The notes: generated from the sequence alone by a model not told the origin. Positions 20,416 to 30,956 are shown, counted from the stretch's first letter. The stretch: DNA of 64,000 nt from Rhodospirillaceae bacterium (GCA_002709075.1 PAPV01000009.1:43301-107300), one strand, 5' to 3'. Made by a program: numbers and translations.

Positions 20416-21205
20416 TAGCGGTGCGAGGTTGACAAATTGCACGAGACGACTCTTTACGAATAAACGCGATAATATCCATAACTGGCTCGTTATCACTATA
20501 CATTTCTGATACATCTTCCATGCGTTCGGATAATGTTCCCTCCTCTGCAAACAAAAGACGATAAGCTTTTCTAAGATTAGCAACTTCAGTTCTCGAAAAG
20601 CCACGACGTTTTAAACCTACAATATTTAGCCCTGACATTCTCGCACGATTTCCGAGTGCAGACCCATACGGAATTATATCCTGTTCTACGCCTGACATTC
20701 CACCTACCATTGCATGACGACCTATACGTACAAATTGATGAACTGCAGACAACCCACCTAAAATCACAAAATCTTCCAAAACTACGTGCCCTGCTAAAGT
20801 TGCATTATTGGCAAGAACAACGTGATTACCAATTTTACAATCATGTGCGACGTGTGATCCAACCATAAAAAGACAATTGTTCCCAATTTCTGTTAACAAT
20901 CCACCACCCTCAGTGCCTGGGTTTATAGTAACATGTTCACGAATTATATTATTTGCACCGATTTTTAAATTCGAAATTTCCCCCTGAAATTTTAGGTCCT
21001 GAGGTTGATGCCCGATAGACGCAAAGGGAAAAATATGAGTATTAGCTCCAACTTCCGTGTGACCACTTACAACAACATGAGAATATAGTTTTGTTCCATC
21101 AGAAAGACTTACATTAGGACCAATCACGCTAAAAGGTCCTACTTCCACACCATCCCCTAACTCCGCTCCGGTCTCTATTACTGCTGTCTGATGAATTTTA
21201 TTCAT
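20405..21205 (-). CDS. lpxA: UDP-N-acetylglucosamine O-acyltransferase
   Basis: First step of lipid A synthesis: transfers 3-hydroxyacyl from ACP to UDP-GlcNAc. It is 266 residues forming a left-handed beta helix of hexapeptide repeats (visible as repeated I/V-G-x-x-x-x units through about residue 190), then a C-terminal helical domain. The catalytic His lies in GSHVAHDCKIGNH. It overlaps fabZ by four bases and lpxI by 11, giving tight coupling. Confidence 0.97.
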   Translation of the reverse strand: MNKIHQTAVIETGAELGDGVEVGPFSVIGPNVSLSDGTKLYSHVVVSGHTEVGANTHIFPFASIGHQPQDLKFQGEISNLKIGANNIIREHVTINPGTEGGGLLTEIGNNCLFMVGSHVAHDCKIGNHVVLANNATLAGHVVLEDFVILGGLSAVHQFVRIGRHAMVGGMSGVEQDIIPYGSALGNRARMSGLNIVGLKRRGFSRTEVANLRKAYRLLFAEEGTLSERMEDVSEMYSDNEPVMDIIAFIRKESSRAICQPRTANGT

Positions 21206-21681
21206 CCACTTATCCGTTGATCGGTTAACATAGCTGTTATAGTACCCTCCGCTACAACTACTTTATCTACCCTCACTTCAGCATAAAATTTCCATACCCC
21301 ACCCCGCCGCGCGCGTTTTTCAACATTCACCATAAGAGTATCACCGGGAACTACTGGCTTTCTAAACCGAGCATTTTCGACAGACATAAAATAGACCGCT
21401 CGGCCCTCTGCCTCTTGTCCAAGAGTCGCAACAACCACAATAGCAGATGTTTGAGCCATAGCTTCTATTATTAAAACGCCAGGCATAATCGGAAGGTTTG
21501 GAAAATGACCCTGAAATTGTGCCTCATTTGCGGTAACATTTTTTACGCCAGTTGCACCGAGATTCGGAGTAACATTGATTACTCTGTCGATCATTAAAAA
21601 AGGGAAACGGTGCGGAATCATCTCCATGATTCGTTTTGTGTCAATAAGTTCTATCACTTGTTTTGGCTCTGTTGCATCCAT
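21202..21681 (-). CDS. fabZ: 3-hydroxyacyl-ACP dehydratase FabZ
   Basis: Dehydrates 3-hydroxyacyl-ACP in fatty-acid elongation, competing with LpxA for the same substrate pool. It is 159 residues with a hot-dog fold. The catalytic His and Glu are in GHFPNLPIMPGVLIIEAMAQ. An N-terminal PHRFPFLMIDRV segment is also typical. It overlaps lpxA by four bases. The expected upstream neighbour lpxD is missing; a 167-base gap separates fabZ from skp. Confidence 0.97.
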   Translation of the reverse strand: MDATEPKQVIELIDTKRIMEMIPHRFPFLMIDRVINVTPNLGATGVKNVTANEAQFQGHFPNLPIMPGVLIIEAMAQTSAIVVVATLGQEAEGRAVYFMSVENARFRKPVVPGDTLMVNVEKRARRGGVWKFYAEVRVDKVVVAEGTITAMLTDQRISG

Positions 21682-21848
21682 TCTCTTAAACCTTTTTCAA
21701 TTTCAACGACCAAAATCATTCGATTAGGCTTCAATGGGTCGAATATTAGCACATTTCAAAAAGTTAAAAGAAATAACCTACTTTATTTATAAGATAAAAA
21801 AAATTCAGTGTCTTCTTATTTAACAACACAAAATTCCTATCTAATTTC

Positions 21849-22436
21849 TTATCGTGCCTTCTGATTTGTTGCAGGAATACCCTTTGCTGTTGGAAGTTCT
21901 ACTTTAACATTTGGAAGTCTAGTATTTAAACGTTTTAAAACCTCATCTGTAATGTCAAAGCTTGGCAAAACGAAAAGTGCTGTTGCCCGAGGAATTATTA
22001 TTTGCAGATTTCTCTCTTTCGCTATTTCTGCCGCAACAATTCTGAATTGCCGTTGAACCTGGAACATTGCAGCTCGACCAGCAGCATCTAACCTTTTCCG
22101 TAGCCCTTGCACATCTGCTCTCAATGTTGAGACCTTAGACTGAAAAATTCTTCTCCGTTGCTTATATGCCTCTGCAGAAAGTATCGACCTCTCCTCCTGA
22201 AGTTTCTCATTTTCTATCCTCAGCGCACGTTCACGATCCTGTATTTGCTTTTTAATTTTGGCTCGAATTTTCTTGATCTGAGGTTTTACAGCTCGTGTTG
22301 CAGCCGAAACTCGTAACACCTTCTGTACATTTATTACAGCGAAACGTTCAAGTTTAGAACCGTTTTTACCTTGTGATAACGCTTTCCCAGTGTTGAAAAA
22401 ACACACCAAAAAACTTAAAATTATCAACCTTAACAT
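21849..22436 (-). CDS. skp: Periplasmic chaperone Skp/OmpH family
   Basis: A holdase that escorts unfolded outer-membrane proteins to BamA. It has an N-terminal signal peptide (hydrophobic LRLIILSFLVCFF, probable cleavage after the ALS region near residue 20) and long charged helices (about 50-125) forming the coiled-coil arms. I start it at the ATG at 22436, which has AAGG eight bases upstream; an ATG three codons earlier (22445) sits directly on that AAGG. It lies 24 bases after the bamA stop and is likely cotranscribed with it. Confidence 0.88.
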   Translation of the reverse strand: MLRLIILSFLVCFFNTGKALSQGKNGSKLERFAVINVQKVLRVSAATRAVKPQIKKIRAKIKKQIQDRERALRIENEKLQEERSILSAEAYKQRRRIFQSKVSTLRADVQGLRKRLDAAGRAAMFQVQRQFRIVAAEIAKERNLQIIIPRATALFVLPSFDITDEVLKRLNTRLPNVKVELPTAKGIPATNQKAR

Positions 22437-22460
22437 TTTTACCATCCTTACATCGGGCGC

Positions 22461-24749
22461 TCAAAATCCGGTGAAGAATCCAAACCGGATAGATTCAGTT
22501 CTATCATAACTCTCTTTCATATAAGGAGTCGCAACATCTATTGTAAACGGACCTAAAGGCGATTTCCATGATAAACCAAAACCGACCGATCCGCGGATTG
22601 AGTTAGTATCATCAATCACTCCGAGACTGGTATCTGTCTTTCCTGTTGAACCCAAATCGGTGAACACACGTCCTTTAATACCAAATTCATTCGGCAATCC
22701 AAGCGGAAACTGTAATCTAAGTGAACTGGTATAATACCATTCGCCCCCCACCGCGTCTCCCGAGACCCTATCTCTGGGACTAACACCGGCGGGTTCAAAA
22801 CCTCTTAGACTGCGGCCCCCGAGAAAAAACCTATCGATAATTCTAGCATCATCACCGATTGGCATAAGATACCCACCACTTAGTGAAAAAGAGGCAACAA
22901 TACTGTCAGACAAGGAAAAATATTGAGTAGTTGCAATAGTGTTTTTAATATATTGAACAGATCCCCCTAATCCTGCAAATGAACTACTAAAGTTCGACAA
23001 CGTTCCAGTTCTTGGACTCATAACATCGTCTCGAGTATCAAATGTTAATACTTGGTTAATACTGGATACAGATGAATCACCTTTTTGCTGTTTAACAGCT
23101 AATGAGGCAGTTGATGAGATATTTTTTACTTCATCAGCACTAAACTTGTATTTCCATTTCTGAGACCATTTATCCGAAATATCGTATCCAACACGCAAAG
23201 CACCTCCCACAGAACTTCTATCAAGTGATGACTCATCTCCAAGATCGCGTGTAGTACGGAAAACATCAAACCCGGCTAATAACTTACGGTTCAAAAAGTA
23301 TGGTTCTGTAAATTTAAGATCAATTTGACTGCTGGAGCCACTAATTTGAAATTTTAAGGCAAGATCTTGGGCTCTTCCTAACAAATTCCGTTCACGGATA
23401 CCTATGTCAGCTAAAAGCCCATCACTAGACGAAAAACCGGCTCCGAGTGAAATTTGACCAGTTGATTGTTCTACGACTTTCACTTCAAGTTTCGTCTTAT
23501 CTGCTGCCGAGCCTCTAATCTTTTGTATCTTTACCTTACTAAAAAACCTCAACGCACGAATATTTTTTCTTGCTCTCCTTAATTTTGAAGCATTAAATGC
23601 GTCACCTTCAACCAGAGGAATTTCACGCCGAATTACCGTATCAATTGTCCTAACATTTCCCTTAATGTTGATACGCTCCACATATACTTTTGGCCCTTCT
23701 CGTATTTGAAAAACCACATCTATTTTTTTCTCTTTTCGCGATCTTTTTACTAATGGTCTGATATTTACAAAAGCGTACCCCTTGTTACCAGCCAAATCTG
23801 TTAAAGCGGCAACACCATCCTCGACACTTTCGGCATTGTAGATATCGCCATCAGAAATATTTACAGACTTGCGGAGATTGAACTGTTTTAGTTCATCAAT
23901 TTCTGAGCTAACTACAATCCGGCCAAAATTGTACTTTCTTCCCTCTTCCAGTGTAAACGTAATAAAAAAACCATTTCGATCCGGCGCCAATTCCGCAATA
24001 GCAGAAATAACCCGAAAATCGGCGTATCCTTTATTTAAATAAAATCTGCGCAACAATTCACGATCAAAAGCTAATCTATCAGGATCGTAGTTATCATCAC
24101 TGGTGATAAATCGATACCAAGCACTTTCCTTTGTTTGTATAACAGATCTAAGATCACTATCGTCATAGATGCTGTTTCCAATAAAAGATATGCGTCTAAT
24201 CTTCGTTAATTTTCCCTCATCAATCTCAAAAATCAAATCAACTCGATTTTGTTTTAACTTCACGACCTTAGGTTCAACTGAAGCAGCAAAACGTCCAGAA
24301 CGACGATATATTTCAAGCAGTCGTTTTACATCCTCTTTGACCCGCGCACGAGTATACACGATACGAGGTTTAAGGCGAACTTCTTGCCGGAGAGAATCTT
24401 CCTCTATCCTTTTATTACCCTCAAATACTATTCTGTTAATTACCGGATTTTCTAGCAATCGAATAATAACTACTGTTCCTTCTCTCTTAATTAAAACATC
24501 AGCAAACAATCCGGTTTCAAATAGTTTTTTTAGCGAAAGATCGAGAAGACGGGGAGTAATAATATCGCCTTTTTTTATTGCAACATACGACCGAACCGTA
24601 TCAGCTTCAATTCGTTGCGCACCCTCAACACGAATCTCAGTCGCTTTAAGAGACTCCCCTAAATCCTGAGCAATCATTTTGCCAGATAGACAAAATAAGC
24701 AAAACCCAAGGGCTGCTAAAGATAAGATGATAGTGTGTTTATTTTTCAA
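22461..24749 (-). CDS. bamA: Outer membrane protein assembly factor BamA
   Basis: The core of the BAM complex inserting beta-barrels into the outer membrane. It is 762 residues with a signal peptide (about 1-27), five POTRA domains (about 34-430) and a C-terminal Omp85 beta-barrel ending in an aromatic residue (GFFTGF). Conserved barrel elements FFLGGRSLRGF and GPFTIDVATP are visible. The start appears to be a TTG at 24749 with AGAGG five bases upstream; no in-frame ATG gives an intact signal peptide. It is flanked by rseP upstream and skp downstream. Confidence 0.97.
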   Translation of the reverse strand: MKNKHTIILSLAALGFCLFCLSGKMIAQDLGESLKATEIRVEGAQRIEADTVRSYVAIKKGDIITPRLLDLSLKKLFETGLFADVLIKREGTVVIIRLLENPVINRIVFEGNKRIEEDSLRQEVRLKPRIVYTRARVKEDVKRLLEIYRRSGRFAASVEPKVVKLKQNRVDLIFEIDEGKLTKIRRISFIGNSIYDDSDLRSVIQTKESAWYRFITSDDNYDPDRLAFDRELLRRFYLNKGYADFRVISAIAELAPDRNGFFITFTLEEGRKYNFGRIVVSSEIDELKQFNLRKSVNISDGDIYNAESVEDGVAALTDLAGNKGYAFVNIRPLVKRSRKEKKIDVVFQIREGPKVYVERINIKGNVRTIDTVIRREIPLVEGDAFNASKLRRARKNIRALRFFSKVKIQKIRGSAADKTKLEVKVVEQSTGQISLGAGFSSSDGLLADIGIRERNLLGRAQDLALKFQISGSSSQIDLKFTEPYFLNRKLLAGFDVFRTTRDLGDESSLDRSSVGGALRVGYDISDKWSQKWKYKFSADEVKNISSTASLAVKQQKGDSSVSSINQVLTFDTRDDVMSPRTGTLSNFSSSFAGLGGSVQYIKNTIATTQYFSLSDSIVASFSLSGGYLMPIGDDARIIDRFFLGGRSLRGFEPAGVSPRDRVSGDAVGGEWYYTSSLRLQFPLGLPNEFGIKGRVFTDLGSTGKTDTSLGVIDDTNSIRGSVGFGLSWKSPLGPFTIDVATPYMKESYDRTESIRFGFFTGF

Positions 24750-24768
24750 AATATCCTCTGACTATTTA

Positions 24769-25896
24769 CTACCAACCACTAAATACTTTGCTAACTTGCA
24801 TTTGAACAAGATCGTTCCAAGTAACAAAAACTGTCAAACACAATATCAGAGCTAATCCGATGTTGAGGCTTAAAGCCATAATACGTTCATTTACGGGACG
24901 TCCTCGTAAAGCTTCTATTCCATAAAAAACTAAATGACCACCATCTAGCAATGGAATGGGAAAAAGATTTATAAGGCCAAGATTTATAGATAGGATCGCC
25001 GCGAATTGGATAAACATAATGAAACCCGCTTCGGCCATAGCACCTGATATTTGCGCGATTTTAATTGGTCCGCCTAATTCATTTGCGTTACGTTCACCCA
25101 AAATAATTTGGCCTATTGCATCTAAAATATTTCCAGTCATCACAAAAGTTTGTACTACTGCTTTCCAGAGTGCAGTAAATGGATCATGCCGAACCAAAAC
25201 CATATCCGCGGAGGAGCGCGCAACACCGAGCCTACCAAAACGCTGCGTGGTACTGTAACGCTTTTCTACAACAGAATCAGGAATTACCTTAACCATTAAT
25301 TTTTCCCCAGCCCGCTCTACAATTATTTCAATTTCTTTTGCCGGAGCTAATTCAATTATGCGACGCACTTCTTCAAAGCGACTTATTTTTTTTCCATCTA
25401 TTTCTATAAAAATATCACCGGGTTTTAACCCTGCTCGAGCCGCGGCACTACCCTCTATAACCTTTGAAATGTTTGCTGGTGTGTGTGGTTCGCCCAAACC
25501 TATAAAAAGCCCAGCGAGAATCATTATAGCAAATAAAAAATTTGCAAGAGGGCCAGCAACTACTATCCACACACGCTGGCTTACTGGCTTATTAAAAAAT
25601 GACTCGCTTAATTCTTTTTCAGATGGAGACGGCAATTCTGAATTGTTATCTGGCCTGCTTTCTCCAAACATTTTAACATAACCACCAAAAGGAATAGCAC
25701 TCAACTTCCATCGAGTTCCCGATTTTGAAGTTCTACCAAAAATTTCTGGTCCGAACCCAACGGAAAAAACCTCTACGCGAACTTTACATTGTCGAGCAGC
25801 TAAATAATGGCCCATTTCATGTACGTATACCAAAATGGTTAAAACTAATAAGAATGCAAATATAGCTGTCCAAAAACTACCTAATATTTCAATCAC
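24769..25896 (-). CDS. rseP: Site-2 zinc metalloprotease RseP
   Basis: An intramembrane protease that cleaves anti-sigma factors and signal-peptide remnants. It is 375 residues. The zinc motif HEMGH is in the first membrane segment (VYVHEMGHYLAA near residue 24), one PDZ domain is near residues 145-210 (GLKPGDIFIEIDG), and the third-segment metal ligand is in LFPIPLLDGGHL. The start codon is probably GTG at 25896. It lies between dxr and bamA, the conserved position. Confidence 0.96.
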   Translation of the reverse strand: MIEILGSFWTAIFAFLLVLTILVYVHEMGHYLAARQCKVRVEVFSVGFGPEIFGRTSKSGTRWKLSAIPFGGYVKMFGESRPDNNSELPSPSEKELSESFFNKPVSQRVWIVVAGPLANFLFAIMILAGLFIGLGEPHTPANISKVIEGSAAARAGLKPGDIFIEIDGKKISRFEEVRRIIELAPAKEIEIIVERAGEKLMVKVIPDSVVEKRYSTTQRFGRLGVARSSADMVLVRHDPFTALWKAVVQTFVMTGNILDAIGQIILGERNANELGGPIKIAQISGAMAEAGFIMFIQFAAILSINLGLINLFPIPLLDGGHLVFYGIEALRGRPVNERIMALSLNIGLALILCLTVFVTWNDLVQMQVSKVFSGW

Positions 25897-25916
25897 TTCT
25901 ACACACCATTGATTTA

Positions 25917-27107
25917 CTAACCTTCTTCACACAATTTCGCCACATCAAGGGCAACGTGTCGAGCTTCTTCATCAGCATCAAAAACGTCTTCTAGACATTT
26001 AATCTTCCGTGTTTTTATTTTATCCAGTGTCCTGCTAACAATCTTGAAGATATCTAAAAAACAATTTCTTCTATCTAAAAAACTCTTTACAGCTACTTCG
26101 TTGGAAGCATTGATAATTACAGATGCATTGCCACCCACTCGAATTGCTTCACGAGCTAAATTTATGAGAGGAAAACGTCGATTATCCGGTTCAAAAAAAG
26201 TAAGCTTACCCAATTCCGCCAGATTTAAAGTAGGGCTTGGTGACAAAATACGATTAGGCCACCCAAGTGCATACGCTATTGGGGTTCGCATGTCTGGACT
26301 ACCTAGTTGGGCTAAAACAGAACCGTCGATATAGGAAACCAAACTGTGTATAATAGACTCTGGATGAATCACAATATCAATCATATCTTCATTCATATCG
26401 AAAAGATAATGCGCTTCAATTAACTCAAGCCCTTTATTCATCATAGTAGCCGAGTCAACAGAAATTTTTGCCCCCATATTCCAATTTGGATGGGCAACGG
26501 CTCTCTCTGGAGTCACAAGCCTCAATGAGTCAATCGAAGTGTTCCAAAATGGACCGCCAGAAGCAGTCAAGATCAGTTTTTTAACAGTATCTCTCTGTTC
26601 AATATCGAGAACTTGGAAAATAGCATTATGTTCTGAATCAACCGGCAGCAATGTTGTACCACTTTTTGCCACCTCATCCAAAAAAAATTTTCCCGCACAG
26701 ACAAGACACTCTTTATTTGCAAGAGCAACCACTGATCCTTGCTTTACAGCGGCTAATGTTGGTTCTAATCCTGCTGCACCAACAATAGCTGCCATTGTCC
26801 ATTCAACAGGATACTGAGCAGCCTCTACTAGTGCTTGCCTGCCAGCTGATACCTTTGTTTCAGTCCCAGATAGTAATTCTTTCAACTCTGCGTATTTTTC
26901 TTTATCCCCTATTACGGCAAGGCGGGCCTGAGTCCTCCGTGCTTGATTTGCCAATAGTTCGACAGATTTATGAGCAGTTAACACCTCAACCCGATACAAA
27001 CTTGGGTTTCGTAAAATTATATCAAGCGTACTACAACCTATTGACCCTGTGGAGCCAAGCACTGAGACTTTTCTAACATCTTTTTCACTTGTCTTTCTAG
27101 ACATCAT
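25917..27107 (-). CDS. dxr: 1-deoxy-D-xylulose 5-phosphate reductoisomerase
   Basis: Converts DXP to MEP with NADPH, the committed step of the non-mevalonate isoprenoid pathway; this supplies undecaprenol for UppS nearby. It is about 396 residues. The NADPH motif GSTGSIG is near residue 17, and the LPVDSEHNAIFQ and SVDSATMMNKGLE substrate/metal segments are present. The frame opens at a GTG (27113), but the ATG at 27107 in an ATGA overlap with the cdsA stop is the better start. Confidence 0.97.
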   Translation of the reverse strand: MMSRKTSEKDVRKVSVLGSTGSIGCSTLDIILRNPSLYRVEVLTAHKSVELLANQARRTQARLAVIGDKEKYAELKELLSGTETKVSAGRQALVEAAQYPVEWTMAAIVGAAGLEPTLAAVKQGSVVALANKECLVCAGKFFLDEVAKSGTTLLPVDSEHNAIFQVLDIEQRDTVKKLILTASGGPFWNTSIDSLRLVTPERAVAHPNWNMGAKISVDSATMMNKGLELIEAHYLFDMNEDMIDIVIHPESIIHSLVSYIDGSVLAQLGSPDMRTPIAYALGWPNRILSPSPTLNLAELGKLTFFEPDNRRFPLINLAREAIRVGGNASVIINASNEVAVKSFLDRRNCFLDIFKIVSRTLDKIKTRKIKCLEDVFDADEEARHVALDVAKLCEEG

Positions 27108-27928
27108 AGCCACGACGGAATTTTTCCACCCGAGAGCGATATAACCAGAGCAACAAGCGGTGAAGTCCAGATCAAACCATCAGTACGGTCTAAAATTCCC
27201 CCATGCCCTGGTATCAAATGTCCTGTATCCTTCACTTTATAAAACCGTTTAGCCATCGAAACTGTAAGGTCACCTGCCTGAGAAATAAATGCAAGCACAC
27301 CGCTAGTTATTAACATTAATACCGGTGTTCCAATCAAAAAATAAATTGAGAAGAAAAAACCCCATAAGCTAGCCAAAAAGGCACCCGCCACTAATCCAAC
27401 CCAAGTTTTTCCGGGACTTACGTTCGGCGCCATCCTGCGCACACCAAATAATTTACCAAAAATATACGCCCCCGTATCAGTAACCCATACAGTTACAAGC
27501 AACCACAGCACAATTTCAAACCCCATTGCTGTTAAAGATCTAAGCCAAATTAAAGCAACCCCCGTCGTTCCGATTACACAAAGGGCGCACAAATTGATTG
27601 CGGCCTGCCGTGGAATTGAGGCAAACAATCCTCCTACCATTAAAACAAAAGCTATCAACGCACATAACGTAGAGTAAAAACTATTTGCAATTGCAATGGC
27701 TCCAACTCCTCCACCCAAACAAACCATGCATAAAAAGACCAAGATACGGAATTCTCTGAAAGCCATCCTTCCCCATTCGAACCCCATAACCACAACTGAA
27801 AATACGACCAGAATATCAAACCAAGGAAAACCAAAAATCAAAACAATTGTTACCAAGGGTGTAAGAAAGACGGCCGATATAAATCGTTTCTTTAATTGAG
27901 AACCTTTTGAGTCTGCACTAAGCACCAT
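27104..27928 (-). CDS. cdsA: Phosphatidate cytidylyltransferase (CDP-diglyceride synthase)
   Basis: Makes CDP-diacylglycerol from phosphatidate and CTP in the inner membrane. It is about 274 residues with roughly eight membrane segments. The C-terminal family signature is complete: SMAKRFYKVKDTGHLIPGHG followed by GILDRTDG. The open frame extends further upstream into uppS, but the ATG at 27928, overlapping the uppS stop by 11 bases, gives a normal N-terminus; an ATG at 27955 is the alternative. Confidence 0.95.
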   Translation of the reverse strand: MVLSADSKGSQLKKRFISAVFLTPLVTIVLIFGFPWFDILVVFSVVVMGFEWGRMAFREFRILVFLCMVCLGGGVGAIAIANSFYSTLCALIAFVLMVGGLFASIPRQAAINLCALCVIGTTGVALIWLRSLTAMGFEIVLWLLVTVWVTDTGAYIFGKLFGVRRMAPNVSPGKTWVGLVAGAFLASLWGFFFSIYFLIGTPVLMLITSGVLAFISQAGDLTVSMAKRFYKVKDTGHLIPGHGGILDRTDGLIWTSPLVALVISLSGGKIPSWL

Positions 27929-28646
27929 ATCGCCGTTCGCGGCGATTAAATTCATCAACAGCCTCCTCAAGGTTCTTTTTTGAAAAATCTGGCCAATTTA
28001 TGTCAATAAAAACCAACTCCGCATAAGCAAGCTGCCACAGAAGAAAGTTGCTAATTCTTTGTACGCCACTGGTTCGGATAATTAGGTCAGGGTCGGGAAT
28101 TGTTGCGGTTTCCAAATACTGACCAAATATTTCATCGGTAATGTTATTGGGTTCAATCTTACCTTTTGCTGCCAACATTGCCAATTTCTGCGCGGCAGTA
28201 GTAATTTCCTGCCTTGCACCATAGCTTAGCGCAATAGTTAAGGTGAGAGTATTGTTATTACTCGTTTTCGTTTCTGCACCCTGTATAAGTGTTACTATAT
28301 CACGAGGTAAACGCTCTCGATAACCTATAAATCTCAAACGAACCCCCTGCCTATCTAATTCAACTACTTCCTGTCTAAGATAGAGACGAAGAAGTCCCAT
28401 CAACGCAGAGACCTCTGATTGAGACCTTTTCCAATTCTCACAGGAAAATCCAAAAAGAGTAAGATATTGAATTCCCAATTCCATTGCACTTGATACGACC
28501 TCACGAACAGACTCTGCCCCCTGCCGGTGACCAGCAATTCTGGGAAGACCTTTGCTTTGCGCCCATCGCCCATTGCCATCCATAATGATACCGACGTGAG
28601 TCGGTGCAGGAAGCGGTAATCCAGTTTCTGATCGTATTAACTCCAC
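27918..28646 (-). CDS. uppS: Isoprenyl transferase (undecaprenyl diphosphate synthase)
   Basis: A cis-prenyltransferase building the C55 lipid carrier for peptidoglycan and LPS. It is 242 residues. The diphosphate-binding MDGNGRWA motif (near residue 22), GHRQGAE and the C-terminal RISNFLLWQLAYAE segment are all present. The start is a GTG at 28646, two bases after the frr stop, with AGGT upstream. Gene order frr-uppS-cdsA-dxr-rseP-bamA is conserved across Proteobacteria. Confidence 0.97.
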   Translation of the reverse strand: MELIRSETGLPLPAPTHVGIIMDGNGRWAQSKGLPRIAGHRQGAESVREVVSSAMELGIQYLTLFGFSCENWKRSQSEVSALMGLLRLYLRQEVVELDRQGVRLRFIGYRERLPRDIVTLIQGAETKTSNNNTLTLTIALSYGARQEITTAAQKLAMLAAKGKIEPNNITDEIFGQYLETATIPDPDLIIRTSGVQRISNFLLWQLAYAELVFIDINWPDFSKKNLEEAVDEFNRRERRYGA

Positions 28647-28648
28647 TT

Positions 28649-29206
28649 TTATACCTGCATAATCTCTTGTTTTTTAGCTTCTAAAAATTCGTCAATTTTA
28701 GAGACATGTTCATCTGTCAGACTTTGCAGATCAGCTTCCCAAGCCCTTTGTTCATCCTTTGAGATTTGGCTTTCTTTTTCTAATCTTTTTAATCCATCCA
28801 TTCCATCTCGACGGATATTTCTAACAGCAATTTTTGCCTGTTCGGCATATTTTTGAGCAATTTTTGTTAATTCTTTTCGACGATCCTCGGTCAACTGAGG
28901 AATTGGAACACGAATTAGAACTCCTTCCCGTTGAGGGTTTAGTCCAAGTCCAGCATCACAAATTGCTTTTTCGACAGCAGGCGCAAGACCTTGATCCCAA
29001 ACTTGCACAGTAACCATTCGCGCATCAGGAACACTAACTGTAGCCACCTGATTTATGGGCATCGGTTGGGCATAAGCTTCTACGACAACCGGCTCGAGCA
29101 ACGCAGCCGAAGCACGCCCAGCCCTCAATCCTACTAATTCCGATTTAAAAACTTCAAGAGCCCCCACCATACGACGCTTGTGATCAGATATATTAGGCTC
29201 AGCCAT
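28649..29206 (-). CDS. frr: Ribosome recycling factor
   Basis: Splits post-termination ribosomes with EF-G. From the ATG at 29206 it is 185 residues, exactly the usual RRF length. The GAGGAG ribosome-binding site overlaps the last codons of pyrH. An upstream in-frame start within pyrH (29224) is therefore rejected. Conserved segments include [24 protein letters not shown] and [15 protein letters not shown]. Confidence 0.97.
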   Translation of the reverse strand: MAEPNISDHKRRMVGALEVFKSELVGLRAGRASAALLEPVVVEAYAQPMPINQVATVSVPDARMVTVQVWDQGLAPAVEKAICDAGLGLNPQREGVLIRVPIPQLTEDRRKELTKIAQKYAEQAKIAVRNIRRDGMDGLKRLEKESQISKDEQRAWEADLQSLTDEHVSKIDEFLEAKKQEIMQV

Positions 29207-29210
29207 ATTA

Positions 29211-29945
29211 CTACTCCTCTCCATCTATGACAGTAAACGTCCCGTCATTCATGAGAACCTTTGCAAATTCACCAGGATTGTGAAGGGAAAAAACAAGAAT
29301 CGGTATTGTATTTTCTCGACATAAAGCAATTGCTGATGCATCCATAACTTTCAAATCCCGAGAGAGGACGTCGTGATAGGTTAATCGACTATACCGTTCT
29401 GCATCTTTATCTTTAAAGGGATCCGCTGAATAAACACCATCGACTTGAGTGCCTTTCAATAAAGCATCACAGTCCATTTCGACTGCACGAAGCGCGGCGG
29501 CTGTATCTGTGGTGAAATAGGGACTTCCTGTTCCAGCGGCAAAGATAACCACACGACCTTTTTCCATATGACGAATAGCCCGCCGCCTGATGTATGGCTC
29601 ACAAACTGTTGCCATAGGTATTGCCGATAAAACTCTTGTGTGTATTTCTGCCTGCTCGAGAGCACCCTGAACAGCAAGAGCATTAACAACAGTAGCCAAC
29701 ATTCCCATGTAGTCGGCAGTTCCTCTCTCAAGCCCCTGACTTGCAGCTTCAACGCCGCGAAAGATGTTTCCGCCGCCGATAACTAAACATAACTGTACTC
29801 CGAGTTTGCGAACTGCTTTAATTTCATCTGCAATTCGATCTATTGTTGAAGTATCCAGACCAAATTCTCTTTCACCCATTAAAGCTTCGCCAGACAGCTT
29901 AAGCAAAACTCGGCGATAAGTGATTGTGCCAGAATTCATGCCCAT
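29211..29945 (-). CDS. pyrH: Uridylate kinase
   Basis: Phosphorylates UMP to UDP; bacterial UMP kinase of the amino-acid-kinase fold, 244 residues. The opening [12 protein letters not shown], the [14 protein letters not shown]-site loop and [17 protein letters not shown] are hallmarks. Together with pyrG elsewhere in this window it covers most of the route from UMP to CTP. It follows tsf by about 37 bases and its stop lies five bases before the frr ATG. Confidence 0.97.
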   Translation of the reverse strand: MGMNSGTITYRRVLLKLSGEALMGEREFGLDTSTIDRIADEIKAVRKLGVQLCLVIGGGNIFRGVEAASQGLERGTADYMGMLATVVNALAVQGALEQAEIHTRVLSAIPMATVCEPYIRRRAIRHMEKGRVVIFAAGTGSPYFTTDTAAALRAVEMDCDALLKGTQVDGVYSADPFKDKDAERYSRLTYHDVLSRDLKVMDASAIALCRENTIPILVFSLHNPGEFAKVLMNDGTFTVIDGEE

Positions 29946-29982
29946 ATAATTATCCGTTCAACCCTTGTATGTATGTTTTCCT

Positions 29983-30906
29983 CTAACCTTGCGCGGCGGC
30001 TGCTACCTCCGAAGCAAAATCTTCTTCTTTCCGTTCAATTCCGTCCCCAAGAACGTAACGAATAAATCCTGTAATTTTAACAGAAGCTCCAACCTCTTCT
30101 TCCGCGTCTTTAAGCACCTTTTTTACCTTGGTCTCACCGTCAATCACGTATTGCTGTTCTTCGAGAACCACCTCCTCAAAATATTTACGCAAACGACCCT
30201 CTACCATTTTTTCAACAATATCATCTGGTTTGCCGGATTGCCGTGCTTGTCCAATAAGAACTTCTTTTTCTCGTTTCAAAGCATGCGCATCGACGTCATC
30301 AATTGTGCAGTAAAGAGGAGCCGCTGCCGCAACATGCATTGAGATTTTTTTGCCAAGCGCTTCTAAAGTGCCTGCGTCCCCATCAGACTGCATTCCGAGC
30401 AAAACACCAATTTTTCCGGAACCCGGTACTACTGCATTATGAACATAACTTGAAACAATACCGTTCGGTACTGAGAGAAAATCGGCACGCCTTAGCTCCA
30501 TATTTTCACCAATCGTGGAAACAAGGTTGGTAAGTACTTCTTCAACGGTTTTTCCTTCTGCGAGCGAGGCTGCTTTGAGATTATCAACATCCTCACCTGT
30601 TTCTAAGCAAATATTTGCGGTTGCCGCGGCAAATTCCTGAAATTGTTGATTTCTCGCCACAAAATCTGTCTCTGCATTTATTTCAACAATAGCCCCTCTG
30701 TTACCATTTGTTGACACGGACACCAAACCTTCCACCGCAGTGCGCCCGGATTTTTTTTCAGCAGCCGCCAAACCCGCCTTGCGAAGGCAATCAATAGCTG
30801 CCTCAATATCTCCGCGTGCTTCCGATAATGCATTTTTGCAATCCATCATTCCTGCGCCTGTTTTTTGACGCAACTCTTTCACCATTGATGCAGTTATATC
30901 CGGCAT
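29983..30906 (-). CDS. tsf: Elongation factor Ts
   Basis: The guanine-nucleotide exchange factor for EF-Tu. It is 307 residues, full length. An N-terminal UBA-like domain ([19 protein letters not shown]) is followed by the core with the TDFVARN motif near residue 80 that contacts EF-Tu. The ATG at 30906 has AGGAAG upstream. It forms the universal rpsB-tsf-pyrH-frr run with its neighbours. Confidence 0.98.
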   Translation of the reverse strand: MPDITASMVKELRQKTGAGMMDCKNALSEARGDIEAAIDCLRKAGLAAAEKKSGRTAVEGLVSVSTNGNRGAIVEINAETDFVARNQQFQEFAAATANICLETGEDVDNLKAASLAEGKTVEEVLTNLVSTIGENMELRRADFLSVPNGIVSSYVHNAVVPGSGKIGVLLGMQSDGDAGTLEALGKKISMHVAAAAPLYCTIDDVDAHALKREKEVLIGQARQSGKPDDIVEKMVEGRLRKYFEEVVLEEQQYVIDGETKVKKVLKDAEEEVGASVKITGFIRYVLGDGIERKEEDFASEVAAAAQG

Positions 30907-30956
30907 ATCTTCCTATCTCAATTTGATATTAGGTTGAGTAATTTATTCTAATGTGT

